A stretch of DNA of 64,000 bases from Onchocerca volvulus (GCA_000499405.2 HG738138.1:22709154-22773153), one strand, 5' to 3'. Counted from the stretch's first letter, positions 20,800-35,100 are shown. Notes: generated by a model not told the origin, from the sequence alone. Numbers and translations: made by a program.

Positions 20800-21327
20800 T
20801 CTATATAAATAAAAACTGAAGTACTCGTTGTTCATTTCCACACGAAATTTCAATTTCTTCACCGATTCATTTGAAAATTCTAAATAACAGTTGCATTCAG
20901 ATAAGCGCGTGTTTCTATGTAATACTTTCTTTTTTTTATTTATCATAAGGTGCGACAGCTAAAAGGAACGGACTGAATTTATTGACCACGCTTACTTTCT
21001 GCAAAATGGCATGTTGTTACTTTCGACACAACGTTGCAAGTACGTCACCGATTGCTTTGAAAATTTGAAATAACGTTGTACCCGATTAGAAGCGGTTCAA
21101 GTCTAACTGTCCCAACCAGGCCAGATTTATGTCACATCGAACGATGAAGGATGACAACGTGTTAGAGCTAAAGTTTAAAATGTTCGAGCTACTGCATTCG
21201 ACGACTCGGCACATCTCGTGCTGTTTGAGAACTTCCGGAGATTTAAGATTTTGAACAACGAACATTTACATTTTTATTTATTTAGACTAGCTGGACGGAC
21301 CACATTTCGCGTGGCCGGTCCAGCTAG
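20800..21327 (+). mobile_element. Candidate non-autonomous Helitron (~528 bp)
   Basis: The element would start with TCTATATAAATAAAAACTGA at 20800 and end with CTAG at 21327. It lies between host A (20799) and T (21328), the A/T target expected for Helitrons. Just before the end is a strong GC-rich hairpin (arms 21286-21303 and 21311-21328, about 18 bp with one slip), as expected of a Helitron 3' terminus. The interior (about 20940-21270) is richer in G and C than its flanks and has no replicase or helicase frame, so it would be mobilised in trans. Boundaries rest on terminal motifs only. Confidence 0.65.
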
Positions 21328-22302
21328 TATGGAATAATTATTCTTTCTCAAAATAACTTAGTAGAAGAGAAAGTTGTAGAATAAATGATGGGTATGATTG
21401 TCTGGCTGGGGAGAGAAATCACCAAAAAAATTTCTTCACTTTTAATAAGAGAAAGGTTAGTGATAATAAAATGATTAATGAGGAATGTATGAACTCACAT
21501 AAATAAATTGATAAATTTATGCAAATAAACTATCCCCGAAATTAACATAAATATCTAATTAATTGAACTAAGAATTAAAATAATGTTTTCTGCTCAATTT
21601 CCAAAAATATATGATTGGAAGAAAGAGGTGCAGAAAAATTAACTGATGTTAAGAAAAACTTAAAAGTTAATAAAAAAAAAAAACAAAAAACAAAAAAAAC
21701 AAAAAAGTAATTGCAAAAATAGTGACTTATTTGAATTAAATGTTTTATTTATTAAGAATGATAGTGCAAGTTTTGTCCCATCAGATAATTTAAATATAAT
21801 CCAACGAATTTTTATTCATTGTTGATTAAATAACCAAATGTTTATTATAAAAAAAGCGGATTTATAACCGATAATTTAATGGGCTTTTTCCGGTATTAAA
21901 TATAACATTGGCAATCATTCAGTTCTTGGACCTTTTTCTCTCAATATACACGCATATAATCATGCCTTGAAAAGAGCGATTACATTTGAGAGAAGTCTGA
22001 ATAGTACGTATCTGAGCCTAAGCCTAGGCTTCATTAGTGTCGTCTTCATCATCCCTTCATCATCAACAGCCTAGCTATTCACAGTCAGTGAACCTCATTA
22101 GTCAAACCACAGTCCGCTAAATTCTTCGTCACTCAACTTTTTGGGATATTCCGGGAAAGAAGTTCTCTATCGAAGTTAAGTTGGATGTAACAGATGAAGA
22201 GGACAGCTTGAAACGAACTTCTGCTCAGAATGGGTATTTCTCTTCCCTTCCTCTATTAAATTATCATACATCACTGATGCATAAAATTTACATCTCGAGA
22301 AT
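21328..22302. other. Intergenic, no gene recognised
   Basis: Poly-A-rich around 21672-21710. A somewhat less AT-rich stretch at 22010-22190 contains the small palindrome agcctaagcctaggctt. No coding region could be supported. Confidence 0.45.
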
Positions 22303-22376
22303 TGAAAAGAGAAAGAAAGAGAGAGAGGGAGGGAGAGAGGAAAAGAAAAGGGGAGATAAAGAGAGAAGAAGAAAGC
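22303..22376. repeat. Polypurine (GA-rich) tract
   Basis: Almost uninterrupted A and G (gaaagaaagagagagaggga and following) over about 70 bases on the plus strand. The open frames here (22181-22535) are low-complexity by-products rich in K, R and E. Confidence 0.9.
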
Positions 22377-25300
22377 AACCTGCCAAGTTTAGTCTTCCAG
22401 GACAGAAATGCGCGCATCTTTCACAAAAGTATTTCACGTTATTTTCTTTTGTTTTTGGTAATTAGTTTCAATTTTTGCAAACTTTTAGAAATTCGGATTT
22501 TCAATTCAATTCACATATTTGATTGTTCATCTTGAGTACTAGAATTTGTTACCGGAATAAACCGGAAAGAGCGAGATGATTAACCACGTAAAGTCAGTCA
22601 CGTCTGATAAGTGCAAGAAAGCATATTATTGATAAATAATAATTTCATAATGGAACATTCCCAAAAAATGCAACATTTTGTATCAAATGCTTGTTTCGTG
22701 GAACTCAAATTATTTTCAGATTCCAACGAATATAATTATCTAATAATTGATTGCATCTGAATTGAAGCGCTTATTTGAAAATAGTTAATCATATATGCCA
22801 ACTATTCTAATTGTCCGAATTAGATCAACTTTATTCATTGCTTAATTTATGGATGAGTATCTGGAGTGATTTGATTGATAGATTTCATCAAAGCATAATG
22901 ATTTTGTATTTTTATTATGGAACTGATAAGAAAGTAAGTACAGTATGCAAATCTTCCAAAGCTTTTGTTTTATTTATTCAAACATAAGAATTTTTATTGT
23001 CCGAAATATGTTTATGATTTTAGTTTTGAAAAGCATTAAAAAAGGCGTTGAAGGAAGGAAGAAAATGAGCGGAAAGAAAATAAGGAAATGAAAAATATAT
23101 ATTTGAATTTGTATAAGTTTTGAATAAATAAATACGTTTTCTTATCCGTTCCAATATCAATAAGGAAATTTTAATGTCTTTCTTTATTTTTATTTTCAAA
23201 ATTTACTTCAGCAAAGATAATTATGAACACTTTTTCATCGAATGTCTTTGTTGCCATCTATCATTTCATGCGCAATTTTATGAATCTTTTCGAAATGGTT
23301 TTGATCTTTTTCAAATCTTTATTTTTTTATTTCTTTGACTTACAAGGAGATTGACTGAGAAACAATAATGAAAACGTGATATCGTTACTCATTTCTTTTC
23401 TAATTTTATTTAGTTAAGCACATTCTTTTACAGATTTCTTAAATGCTTTTGCAAATAGATATCATTTGTTCTTTATCTATCTGGTATAATTTGTTAAAAA
23501 TATGAGGTTTATGATAAGTTTTAAAGATTCACGATAAAACATTATCAGCCATAGGCTAACTGCAAATGGATTGAAGAAAATATTTCAACTATGAGCATTA
23601 TTATATTAAAGTATGCGAGAATTAACATCATCTCGAGAAACAATTATCGAATTATCGATTCGTTTTTTTTTTTTTTGTATATATAACGAAGAATCGAAAG
23701 TGATGTGAAATTTTTTTGTCGGCTGATATTCTAAAATTATCACTATTTCATTGAAAATATCATCAATTCAGCCAGGAGATGATAAGAAAGAAAGATAAAA
23801 ATTTTTCTTATTATCAAATCTAACCCTAAATTTGGCTAATTACTAGATTATGATTATTAGCCTGGTAGCAGCTATTGTATTTCTTATTAGTGGGATGATA
23901 AAATTAGAGGAAAATCGAGGTCAACTTTCTAAAAAGGTCACATAAAAATATATTCTTGCGCTATTCGCAATCGTTTTAAAAGAAGGAAAAAATAGAAAAA
24001 GGAACAAATTTTTGCCTTCATATCATTTTATTTAATTTGAACGAAAGGAAATTTCGTCCTTCCAGGACATTTTCTGTAGTAAATGTGCTTATGAAGATTT
24101 TTAAGCACTCGCATAAATAATGATATAAAGTGATCGAATGATCTCTTCGACTTTTATTTCAACTCTAAGTGACATGATTTCAAATTTCGGCTGTTATTGT
24201 CATGAAATTATTTAGAACTTACGGGATTTTAATTTTTCAAATTTCTCTTATCGCTGCTTATCAAAAGAGCTAAAAGGACGAATTGATGATATGTGACACT
24301 TGACTCCAAAATATCTGATTCCAGAATTAATTTTTTTGATCACTTTAGAATCAAACATTTTTGCACGAATTTAATTATCGTTTGTTTGTTGATTGATTAT
24401 TATTTACATGCTAGTATTTATCGACTATTTCTCTTTTTTTTTCAAACAATAATTGGATACTGTGTCATCCTTTCCATTCAACTTCTTTCCTTACGCACTG
24501 GCATTATAATTATCGCGAGAATTATGTTCAACTAATTGATGTTTAGTCATTTGATTCAATGTTCATTTCATATTCTTCACATTTAAATTACTATTTCAAA
24601 GTATCATTATTTCTCATGGATTTAAAGTAAGATTTTCAAGGATTCCATCGGACGGTTTCAGGATTTTCTTAGAACTTTCTACTGATAAAAATAAGGCAAA
24701 ACTTTGATATCAAAGGTAATTTGTTAAATGTACCGTGTTGAAATATTTTGCAGATATGTGGATGAGTGATATTCAAAAATAATGGAAAATTTCTTGATTA
24801 AGCATATTTTCCAGTTCCCGTCTTTCCGCGGAATCGATTTCTCGTCTTTCCAGAAAATGAAATTAGCGATTATTTATTTGTGTATTTTTATTACGAGATC
24901 GCAGAGATTTTTTCCATAACCTGTCGTAGCATTCAATGCGACAAATCATCTGAAAGATTACCTTGGAGATTCTTTCTGAATAGTTTTTCAAAGGAGATTC
25001 TCTATTGTGATGGACTTAAAAGCCTAGTCAACCCATTTGCAGACACAATTTTGATCATGTAATCAGTCTTTGCAAATAGATAAAAAAGTTTATATCATCC
25101 AAAATATATTTCTATGACGCGCTAAGTATAATGAAATTGTCCAAGCCAATCGTAAAGCCACATTAGGCCATTGGACAAAAAACCATTTATGGCCAATCAT
25201 TATGAAACGGCCGTATAAATTTCCTTGTACATTTTCAATCTCAACATTGACAAATTATCATCCTCTCTGTGCATTTTCATTAAATCCTATTTCTTCATCT

Positions 25301-28300
25301 ACTAAATTCATTCATTATTTTTGGCTTTTATTATTCAAAGTATATTTATTTGTCGATGTTTTCTTCCATTTATATCATTTGCAAATTACTGTAACCGACA
25401 AACTGTACTAAGTTGGGCCATCTATAACAATGTTTCAATTTCTTCAAAAATTTTTGCAAATTAATTTCAATCATGATATCATTAATTAATATTTCATTTA
25501 TAAGTATTGTAATTGCAACATCATAGTTGCTCTAAGAATACAAGTATTATACAGTATCCCAGTTGAAATATTAAACTATTTTTCATCAGAGTAACATAAA
25601 ATTCAAAATTTCGAGATAATTCAACAAAATGGTCTGGAAATTTCTTATAAACATAATTCATATTATCGTTGCCACATGTTTACATTGTAATTTATTTTTC
25701 GAATTCACATTTCTCTCTGAATTACACTAGACGTTGAAAGTGCATTTTATATAATTTTATTTTTATTTTTTGTTCCAAATATTCTTAAAATTTTAAATCA
25801 AAATCTTTCGTTCATTCATTTTGCTTCATAGTCTGGAATGTTTTTGCTAACAAATATTTAAAGTTTGATGAGATTTTGTGTATTATGTTAAGCAATTTTA
25901 CAGATATGCTGAAATCATGGTAAGTCACGCGAAAAGTAAAAAAAAAGACATTCAAATCGTCGAAATATAATTGGCAATGTTCAGCTAATGCTAAACTTTA
26001 TGAATTTTTTATAATAACTTTTTGAAATGAATAAGCAGATTTGAAAATAGCAATAGCAATATTTGTTTAAGCAAAAGTTATCTTTTTTTTCCTTTCTTAA
26101 AATATTTTTTTAACTTTAATTTCAATTCATATTTAAAGTTGCGATGATGCGATCACTCTTTCAATCGCAATATTTTTTATCTTTATGGTTAGATTTCAAT
26201 CAAATTCGTAATTTCTTCTCGCAAAACATCTGACTATCTCAATGAATTCACACCTGTAATAAGTATAGTAAATAGTTTTAAGTTGAAGGATCATTTCAGT
26301 GATGTTTGTTTCTCGAACACAATGCTAATCCAGTCAATGCTTCTAACATCTAGAAAGAATGTAAAGGAAAAGGACGAAATTTTCATTCTTTGACTTGGCA
26401 AAATTTCACTCAACCAGTAAAATCTTGACAATAAAAATCAGAAACTGAGTAGTTTTGAAAAATTGAATTTTTTATTAGACTGAAAATTGTTAATAATTAA
26501 GAAGAACGTGAAACTAGAAATAAAATTGAGTAATTCAAGAGTAAAAGTAAATTTAACAACATTTAGTTTAAGCAGAGGAGGAGATTGAAAGATATGAAGT
26601 TTGTGCTGGACATAAATATCACCAAAATAATAATAAATTAGCAACTTTGATTAATAAACAGCTCTCTTAATTTCTTCATTTATATTGTCATTTGTATGAT
26701 GAATAATATTGTCATAGCAGCATTATTTTTTTATTTCAAAATAGTTGGACTATTTGTTGGCAATTGCGAAGATCGATATGAATATAAATGATAATATGTC
26801 AGAAAAGATTCATATTTTATCAAAATGCTATAAATCATTCATTATTTTGCTAAATTTCCATGACCATTTATTATCTATTTATCTATTTGAGAACATTAAA
26901 CCATCAATAACATATCACAGTAGTAGTATCTTCAGCAATTTTCAAAATGCCTGATCCGATATTCTTCCCAGAAGATAGGCTTCTTCGTCATCTAGGCCAT
27001 CTAGGCCAAACGTTTAAGTTTAGATAGGCCTAACTAACCAAGGGTTCAATCCAAACAGAGTCACAATCCAAGCAGATGTGTTTATAAGATGAAATCCCAG
27101 TGGACTTTTTGTTTCATCGATGCAGCGAAACATACTAAATCACAATTTTGAAGATACAGACAGAAATATCTACGTAACTTTGAAATTTGTTGGTTTTATC
27201 AGTTCATCAGTAGAAAGTATAGTTTTAAAATTTATTTTGACACTATTTTTGCTTCCCGAATATCTCCCCCGATATTCCCTAGCGCATTTGATTATATTCA
27301 ATTTTAATGAAGCTGTTACTTCCTGCGATACATCAGTATTTACGGCTTCTTACGTTAAATACGCTGTGTATTCTTATTTCTCAAACTCCTTCGAATATGA
27401 TCAGAAATGACAAGCGAACGATACTAAATCGGTGTGTAATAATTTCGAAATTCCAATTTTCTCTATCATTAAATTTTTTTTTTTAAATAAAAACTTAGAA
27501 GATAAGAATGATAAATGATAGCTGGAAAATGTCTTAAATGAAACGAGAATTGTTGATCATCTTTAGTTTCTGTTCTATTTAATTGTATCGTCCCACATTT
27601 TACCATACAATTAATTAACTTATTATCAAACTAATTTGTCATACTTATAACCTATTCATCAGGCTATTATATAGTTCCAATAAAGTAAATAATTGAATTT
27701 AAAAAATATTGGAGTATATCTATCAAAAAAATTTACCAGGAAGCTAAGGCCAATATTATGTAGTATTTTTTGGTCGTTTCTTTTTCCCATTAATCGACTT
27801 TTTTTTTTTTTGTTTTTGTTTTTTCATTTATCAAAATTTTATATGATTTCGGGAATTTGAAATTTCTAACTATGTTATCGGATTATTAAATGTAAATGTA
27901 GTTGAAATGCACATTCACATGTTTCCCCAGAATTTATAATATTTGTAAAAAAAACTTTGAGATGAGATGATTCTGTCTTCAAAACCTCGATTTTATTTGA
28001 AGATAACTGAAATTTTTTAAAATACAAGAAAAATACATTCGCTTAAATTCTTTCGCCTCTTATTCAATAAAACTATCATTTCTAATTTTATTGCATGTTG
28101 ACTTCATATATGTTTCTACATTTTTTTTTTTTTTTTAAATGACAAAGCGTTTTAGGAAAATTTGCGAAGAAGCATAATGCCATCACCGATATCGATCAAT
28201 GAGCATAAAGCATGAAAAACTTGCAGAAATGCTAATATTTGTAGAACAGATTAGGAAGAACTTGATATATCTGTGGGCGATATTTTCTTGATTCGCAAGT

Positions 28301-31078
28301 AGATGCCATTTCTGATAGCCAGATGATTTCTGATAATTTTGGGATAAGTAAAAAATTCAACAAAATTCTTGCCATATCTCTTTAATCATTATTCCATCTA
28401 GATATGCAAAAGTCAAGCTAATTTGAGTCCGCCATAATGTTATCCATTATCTTAACTTCCAAAAATCTTGTTTTTAAAAGTAATGAAAGTTTCAAATTGG
28501 AGAAAATTTTTTGATTTGAGAATTTAAGAAACTCATCTTTTCATTTCTTTTATTATAATAGTAAGTGGAATGTAAACATTCATTTGAAGATGCCAGAATG
28601 AAATAAAATAGATGTCATATGAGATGCTTTCTGAGCAGACAATCTTTTTTGGAAATGTTAACGTTTATGATGGAACGATAAATTTGGGTAAAATTTCAAA
28701 ATTCAAGCGATTGCTAATATCATCTCTCAATACTTTACTTTTCCATTCGCTCATCACAGTAATCTACGATTTGTTTACTTATTTCCTCCTGTATTTATTA
28801 ACTAAATAATTAAATAATGATTAACGAAGTATTCTATGCTATTCGATTAATCCGCTTGGAAGATAATTTAGACAAATGAAAATTGCAAAATCAAACCAAA
28901 ATAGACCAAAAAACTAAAAAAAAAGTTTCGTACACCAACATTCTGCTATATTTTATTCATAATTTCTCCTTTGAGCTTAATAAATAATAATTTTTTTGCT
29001 AAATGCTAATAATCGAAGTTGGTAATGTCAAATTCATCTATAATGAGGCATTTTTATGTTGTTTATTCACCATTCCAATAGCCTGAAATCTTTAATTTTC
29101 CAGTCTCTAAATAGTAATTGAAAGCATCAAAGTGAACTTAAGCTGAAGTGGTCAGTTGGCAGAATGGAAGTCCATCGAGGAATGCTTCCAGAAATGATAA
29201 TATTCAAATGAAAGGGTCATTTTTCAAAATAATGTCACATAACGACGTTGATAGCAGATCTATGTGTCCTCCGCTGAGTTCACTCTGTGAATTCGAATAT
29301 GTCATTTTCTTTATGACGACTATTTTCAGGAAGTCAGAAAATTCAGAAAAATTTTGACATGAATGGATAGAAATTGCTTTTATTGAGATATGTTATTTCC
29401 AAGCGAGACTGCCTAATTTCAATAGTCTAATTAACTGCAATCAGCGAATTAATTAGCACAAAAATTGAATTCTAGCTTCATCGTTAGATTAGCAATATTT
29501 TTTGTTGATTAACATAATACTTTTTCTTTTTAAACAGTCGTATAATTTTTCATATTTCGCATAAAACTTGTCAATAGTTGGAAATACTGCGATATATTTC
29601 AGTTTGCTAATTCTATAGCATTCATTCTGTTTGCTTGTTTTTTTAGTTGAGCGATTGGATTGCATCAATTTTTGAAAATTATCTAATCGAGGATCACAAT
29701 TGTTTACTCACTTCTATAAATTCGAATTCCCTATTTCTTTCAAGTTTTTTATTGCTGTTTTCAGAAAAATTTTTACATAGCCACATACGATGATGTATTT
29801 CAGGCTGAGATAATTGAATCGTTTTATTTTTCTTCAGTTCATCGAAGAAAAAGCTATTTATAAAATGGCTTCCGAATTGCGATAGTTGGATAAGAGTTGT
29901 TTGAGCATATATATGGAATATTTTGTTATAGAAAAGGTCATAACTTGAATATCTTTTTGAATTTCAAGACAGTATTAAATCAATTTTATAGCAACAAAAT
30001 TGGTCAGAAATGCAGACTTGCAATGATTTCAGATAGAAATTTTTCTATTTTGTTGTATGAGACATAAATTCATTTTTATGCATATTACTATTTTGATTGA
30101 ATGTTTTTTTCTTTTTTCATTTTTATGAAAAGACATTTTGATCAGTTTATCCACTCGAGATTTTCTGAACTTATAACTGATATAATTAGATGAATTTTGT
30201 CCAATACATAGTTATTTAGTAATTTTGACTTATTCCGTCTTTGCTTCAATTGAACAATGAAAATGTTTGCAAATGGTAAATTACTGTTGTTTCAGAAGCA
30301 AAGATTATTTCATAATGATGATTTGGTGGTGTATTCTTTCATTTATCATTTATCATTGTCTATTATCTTCTTGTTCCATTCATTTTCATCAGAATTGAAA
30401 ATGAAAGAATGATAATTCTTTCATCCCTTCTTCTTTTACAATTAATTCATCGACATTATGCTATATTCTGACTTTATTTATACTTCAAACTTATCTAACT
30501 TTATTCCTTCACTATCTCTTTCACGTTTCGTTGGAGATAAAATTACTACTTCTATTTGAATGTTATATTTTGAAGTTTGGACAAAAATATATGCTTAATT
30601 GTTCGATAGGGGTTAAAAAAATCTTGAATTGACAACTAAAATATATAATAAATAAAATAACTAGCTATAATGACTGAAGTTCTTGCTCATTTCTCCTATT
30701 ATCGACAAGTGATTTTGTTATCACCAAAAGTTTTATGGTTGAAAATGTAAATTTTTCAGTATCAGTCGACAACGAAATTGCCTTATCACTTCTTCATGTT
30801 ATTGTTATATATTGCACAATGATCGAAAAGATGATAAATGCATGACTAATGATCAGATCACTTCTCGGTTTGTTTCTGATTCAGAGTTGATTCGATACGA
30901 TACTACACTGAAAATGCTGATTTAATGCCCTTGAGAGAATTGTCGATTAATTCTCAATCTATCTGATTGGTCAATTCAAATGTTTATTTTGTTCGTTAAT
31001 CTCTGTTCATGCTCAAAAATAGAAATTAGTTGAAGAATTAGCGGATTTCATACTGGAAAAAGAAATGATTTTTCTCAG
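22377..31078. other. Long upstream flank of the neurexin gene, no gene recognised
   Basis: No conserved exon seen. Frames at 24293-24535, 26745-26954, 27120-27410 and 28612-28809 are short and rich in F, I, L, N and K, as expected by chance. A small direct repeat (catctaggccatctaggcc) lies near 26990. If the neurexin message is trans-spliced, the promoter and outron lie in the right part of this stretch. Confidence 0.45.
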
Positions 31079-31083
31079 GAAAT
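31069..31083 (+). promoter_or_regulatory. Probable spliced-leader (or cis) 3' splice acceptor before the neurexin start
   Basis: The sequence tttttctcag ends at 31078, is followed by gaaat and then the ATG at 31084. A strong pyrimidine-AG only five bases before the first ATG, with an in-frame TGA just upstream in the same stretch, is the usual look of a nematode spliced-leader acceptor. A cis acceptor from an unseen 5' exon is the alternative. Confidence 0.55.
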
Positions 31084-32114
31084 ATGAACACTTCTCAATG
31101 TAACAATTTAAAACAAAATGAAAACTTCCATCGAAGAATTCCACCTATAAGCGAATTCAGGATTTGCTATGGAAGTCGATATAATCTGTCCTTGTCAATT
31201 ACATTCACCAACATTAAAGTGGTGCACTTATGTGATAACAAAGTTTCAATTTCTCTAAATTTCTCGTGTCCGGACATGTGTTTTCATCTATGCTTCATGG
31301 AAGAAATATGCTGTTCCAAAAAGACGGAGACATTGATATTTCGGAGTGAAAAGTCGGAAAAACTTCTGAGATTCAGTTTTTTGCGTAAAGGAAATAACAA
31401 GGAACATTCATGGCCAAAGCATAAACATGGTCATTTTGTTTTGGCCACAAAATTCAGCTCATTATTTGACTGTTCTGCAAGCGTATTGCCAATTTTAATT
31501 GCTCAAAACTATATTTCAGGAAAATTATCAGTGTTAAAAGAAACTGAACCAGGATCAAGTAATGTTTTAGATTCCGTTTTTAGAATAAATTTATTCATAG
31601 ATTATTCAAATACTGCCCTATATTCTGAAGATCTGTATTCGATTTTGGAATTGACTGGATTATTTAGAAATTCCCAAGTGTTTTCTAAAAGTTACAACTG
31701 TCCTTTGCTACTTTTGAACACATCTTGTAAACAACAACAAAGACCAAAGAGACATCAAACGAAATGGTTTGTGCCAAAATCTTCAATAATGAGAGTTGCA
31801 TCGTTATCACCTCAGCTATCATTATCATCCATTTTCACATCTTTTTTGTCATCCCCCATGACAGTTGCTGTACCATCTATGGAATGCAATCAGAAAATCG
31901 TATCAGTTCATTGCACCACTAATTTAATCGTAAATTATCACCGAAAACATTCTGAATTCAATGTTTCTGCTGATACTAACAATTTGAAATCTTCGTTATC
32001 GCAATGCGGTTGTGAAAATTTCAACTTATTGAAATTGTTGTTTTTACTAATTATATTGCTAATGAAAGGATCAAATGCTATACTGCTTTCTGGAGTACCT
32101 GGTTCATATGCGAG
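31084..32114 (+). CDS. nrx-1: Neurexin exon 1: long N-terminal extension and signal-like hydrophobic segment
   Basis: A 344-codon open exon, far longer than chance frames here. The last residues run NLLKLLFLLIILLMKGSNA, a typical signal-peptide core and cleavage region, then ILLSGVPGSYARYPKW, the beginning of LNS1. About 310 residues precede the hydrophobic core. They are rich in Ser, Cys, Leu and Phe, contain several N-glycosylation-type sites and show no domain I recognise. Either the protein has an unusually deep signal sequence, or translation starts at an internal Met (several are present, for example before ECNQKIVSVHC) and the rest is untranslated. Confidence 0.75.
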
Positions 32115-35100
32115 GTGAGTTATGCATTCATAAGAAAAGTATGAATTTCCAATACACGATTTCTTTGATTAAAATTCTCGATTCTCTTAAATTTCAAGAT
32201 ATAACCTCTTGGTAGGATTGAGAAACTACAAATATCCTAAATTACAGATATCCCAAATGGATGCATACATTTGAAAATCAACTATCATTAGATTTTCGAA
32301 CGAAACAAAGTAACGCGATGTTGCTTTATACCGATGATGGTGGAGTTCGAGGAAATTTTTATTCTCTTACAATTGCTAACAGGAAATTACAGTTGGATTT
32401 CAGGTATGATAAAATTTGAATAATTAATTGCAAAGAATATTTATTTTATTTTTGGTTATATTTGCCAGAAATTCGACTAATATTGAATGGAAAAATGGAG
32501 AATCAAAATGATTAATGTTAAGTAATGTTCTTCAATAGAAGCATCTTTCTGAGTTTTATCTCAGGATAACATTTATCAATCACTTTTTCAATTTTTAATT
32601 ATTTCATTAAATGAAGTTTCGGTCAAATATTTTAACTTAACAAATCAATTCATTGCTAAGTGACTGGATTATAGCGAAAATAACGTATAATCGTTGCTCT
32701 ATGATATTATTAGTGATATGATTTAAACAAGCATATTTCCATGTAATAAGCAAATGAGAGCTATACCAAAAGTTTTCATGTATCAAGATCTTCTGAAGAT
32801 TTACCTAATAATTTGATGGGATATTTCAAGAAAAAAAAAACATCATATTTCAGTTATCATAAATTTTCTTAAATTGTGCCAAAAAAGCTTTCCTCTTTGA
32901 ATTTATCATTATCAAGCATATTTATAGATATCCTTTGTATACATTTTTCAAATTCTTTCACATCTTTTCGTTCGTAATCTTTGATCTTTCTTATACTTTA
33001 AATTTTGAAGTAACTTCCTTCAGCTGACTTTTTTCTCGTTTATTATTTATGAATTGATTTTTGTTTTTTGTTTTTTTTTTTCTCTTCGGCTTCTATTTAG
33101 TATATTCTTACCCATATATTTTCTTTATAGAAAAAAAAAATTTATAAAGTCTAATTAATTTTACAGATTAGGCGATGAGTTAAATTACTTATCATCGGAA
33201 AGACCAGTTATCACGCTCCGATTAAATGACGTAGAAGTGAGCGATTATCGATGGCATCGGTTGACTTTATTTCAGGTAATTTTTCATATGATAGCAAGAA
33301 ATTATTCGTTTCGATTATGAAAATTAAATAGAAAAATAATTTTACTGGTTCTAGTTCTAGTTTGAAAATTAAGCAATAAACTAGTGGCCTATAGTGATAT
33401 CTTAGGTAATAAAGTTAATGCGATGTAATTTAGTAATATAAAATATAGTCCAAGTAAGAATTTCGAGAGTAACGCCAAATTCGGGATCAGTAGTCTAATT
33501 TTTCTATTTCATAAACTTCATTGATTTCGAACTGATCCTTGAAGTTTATGATTGATAATAAATGTTTAGAAATTCCTCGAGAATTCTAAAATTCAAAGCA
33601 TAATTTACTGAAAAGATGCGTAAAAATTCAGATGATTTACTGAAACATTCTTTATTTAAGAAGTATGTTATTGTAATCGAAAACTCGTTTTTATTACTGA
33701 AATGTCTCTGGAAAATAATCCGAAGTTATTTGAGAAAGATACTATCGTGAAAAAATTATTTCTCCTGATTAACTACTATCGACAATAATTATTCGAAGAA
33801 TAATACCTTTGATGAAGAGTTTGTCGAATTGGTTAACAATGGTTGATAAGAATATCGCACAATAGATAAAATATCGAATTTTCTCCTTGATTATTGACAG
33901 TCGTAATATTTGTTCGGAGTATATTTGGGATATTTTCTGGGAGATTGGTTAACGATTGAGATATGTTGGATAAAAACTGATGGAGTATCGCTTGCCGCGT
34001 TGGCCGAAATCAGTTCTGAGTCGAAAATTCCTTTTCCTCCAATCGATAGCAGTCCTTTTGTAGTGGACATTTCTTTACCACATTCCCACCATTGTCCATG
34101 AGCTGGGTTATAAGACGAAAGCATTCATAGATTCCCGGTATTTACTGTTGAAGATAAAGCTTGGTAATCGCAAATAAAGATGAGAATTACATTAGATATC
34201 GTAACATTCATTTCTGTTTATCTTCAGCGATGATTTATGTGCGAAATATTTTTACAATACAAATTTTGATAATTTGAAGGCATTTATGCTAAGATTATTT
34301 TGATCCTTTGCGACACATAATATCAAAAATGATTTATCATATTATAACTCTCGAATTTATTCAGGCCTGGGAGAATGTGAAATTACAGCTGGATGACACG
34401 GTTATTTTCAAAAACCTCAATCAACATAGTTTTGTTTTCGGTAATTTGAAAACAAACTCTGACATGTTTATTGGTGGAGTTCCGAAGGTAATTTGCTGAA
34501 TTTTTAAATTCATATATATTTCAAAAATTTCAGGAAAAAACTTTTTTTTGCTAACTAAAAGAATTTGTTTTCATCATAATAAAAGAGATTCAAGTTGTAT
34601 TAATTATTAATTCAATTCTAATCTGTGACAATTCAAAAAAGAAATATCCATTTTAAGGATACCTATTTGCTTGGAACAATGAGTTCACCGTTGAAGCGAC
34701 ATACAATCCCGTTTGCCGGTGGAGTAAAGAATTTGCTATACAGGTTGCACCCACAAGGTTAATATTATTTAATTTATGTATTTATTTTTATTTCTTATAT
34801 ATTTTGTTGATTTTTTAAATTTTCGATTTGTTTATTATCCAAAATTATTCAATAACTTCTATTTATTTGACGGCATATTTGCTATCTTCTGTTTGTTTCT
34901 CCATTGTTTACATTGTATTTATTAGTTTACTTATGCATTTGCAAGCTTTTATTTGCCGTTTATTTAATTTCCACATTTTTTTCTTGTATCATTTTCCATT
35001 CTTATTGATGAAAATTTCAATTTCTTTTCAAACTAAATCAAAGTCTCACACATCAGTTTTTAGGTGTCACATCACCACAACTTACCGAAAGTTTCGGCAC

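Noticed and set aside
22181..22535. Overlapping plus-strand frames rich in K, R and E as a gene
   Set aside because: They are translations of a polypurine tract in two frames; no other support.
27038..27060. tRNA-like B box (gggttcaatcc); a similar one near 21105
   Set aside because: The flanking bases do not form a T stem, and no acceptor stem or A box is found.
27120..27410. 96-residue plus-strand frame as a gene
   Set aside because: Hydrophobic AT-rich composition, no neighbouring exon and no recognised pattern.
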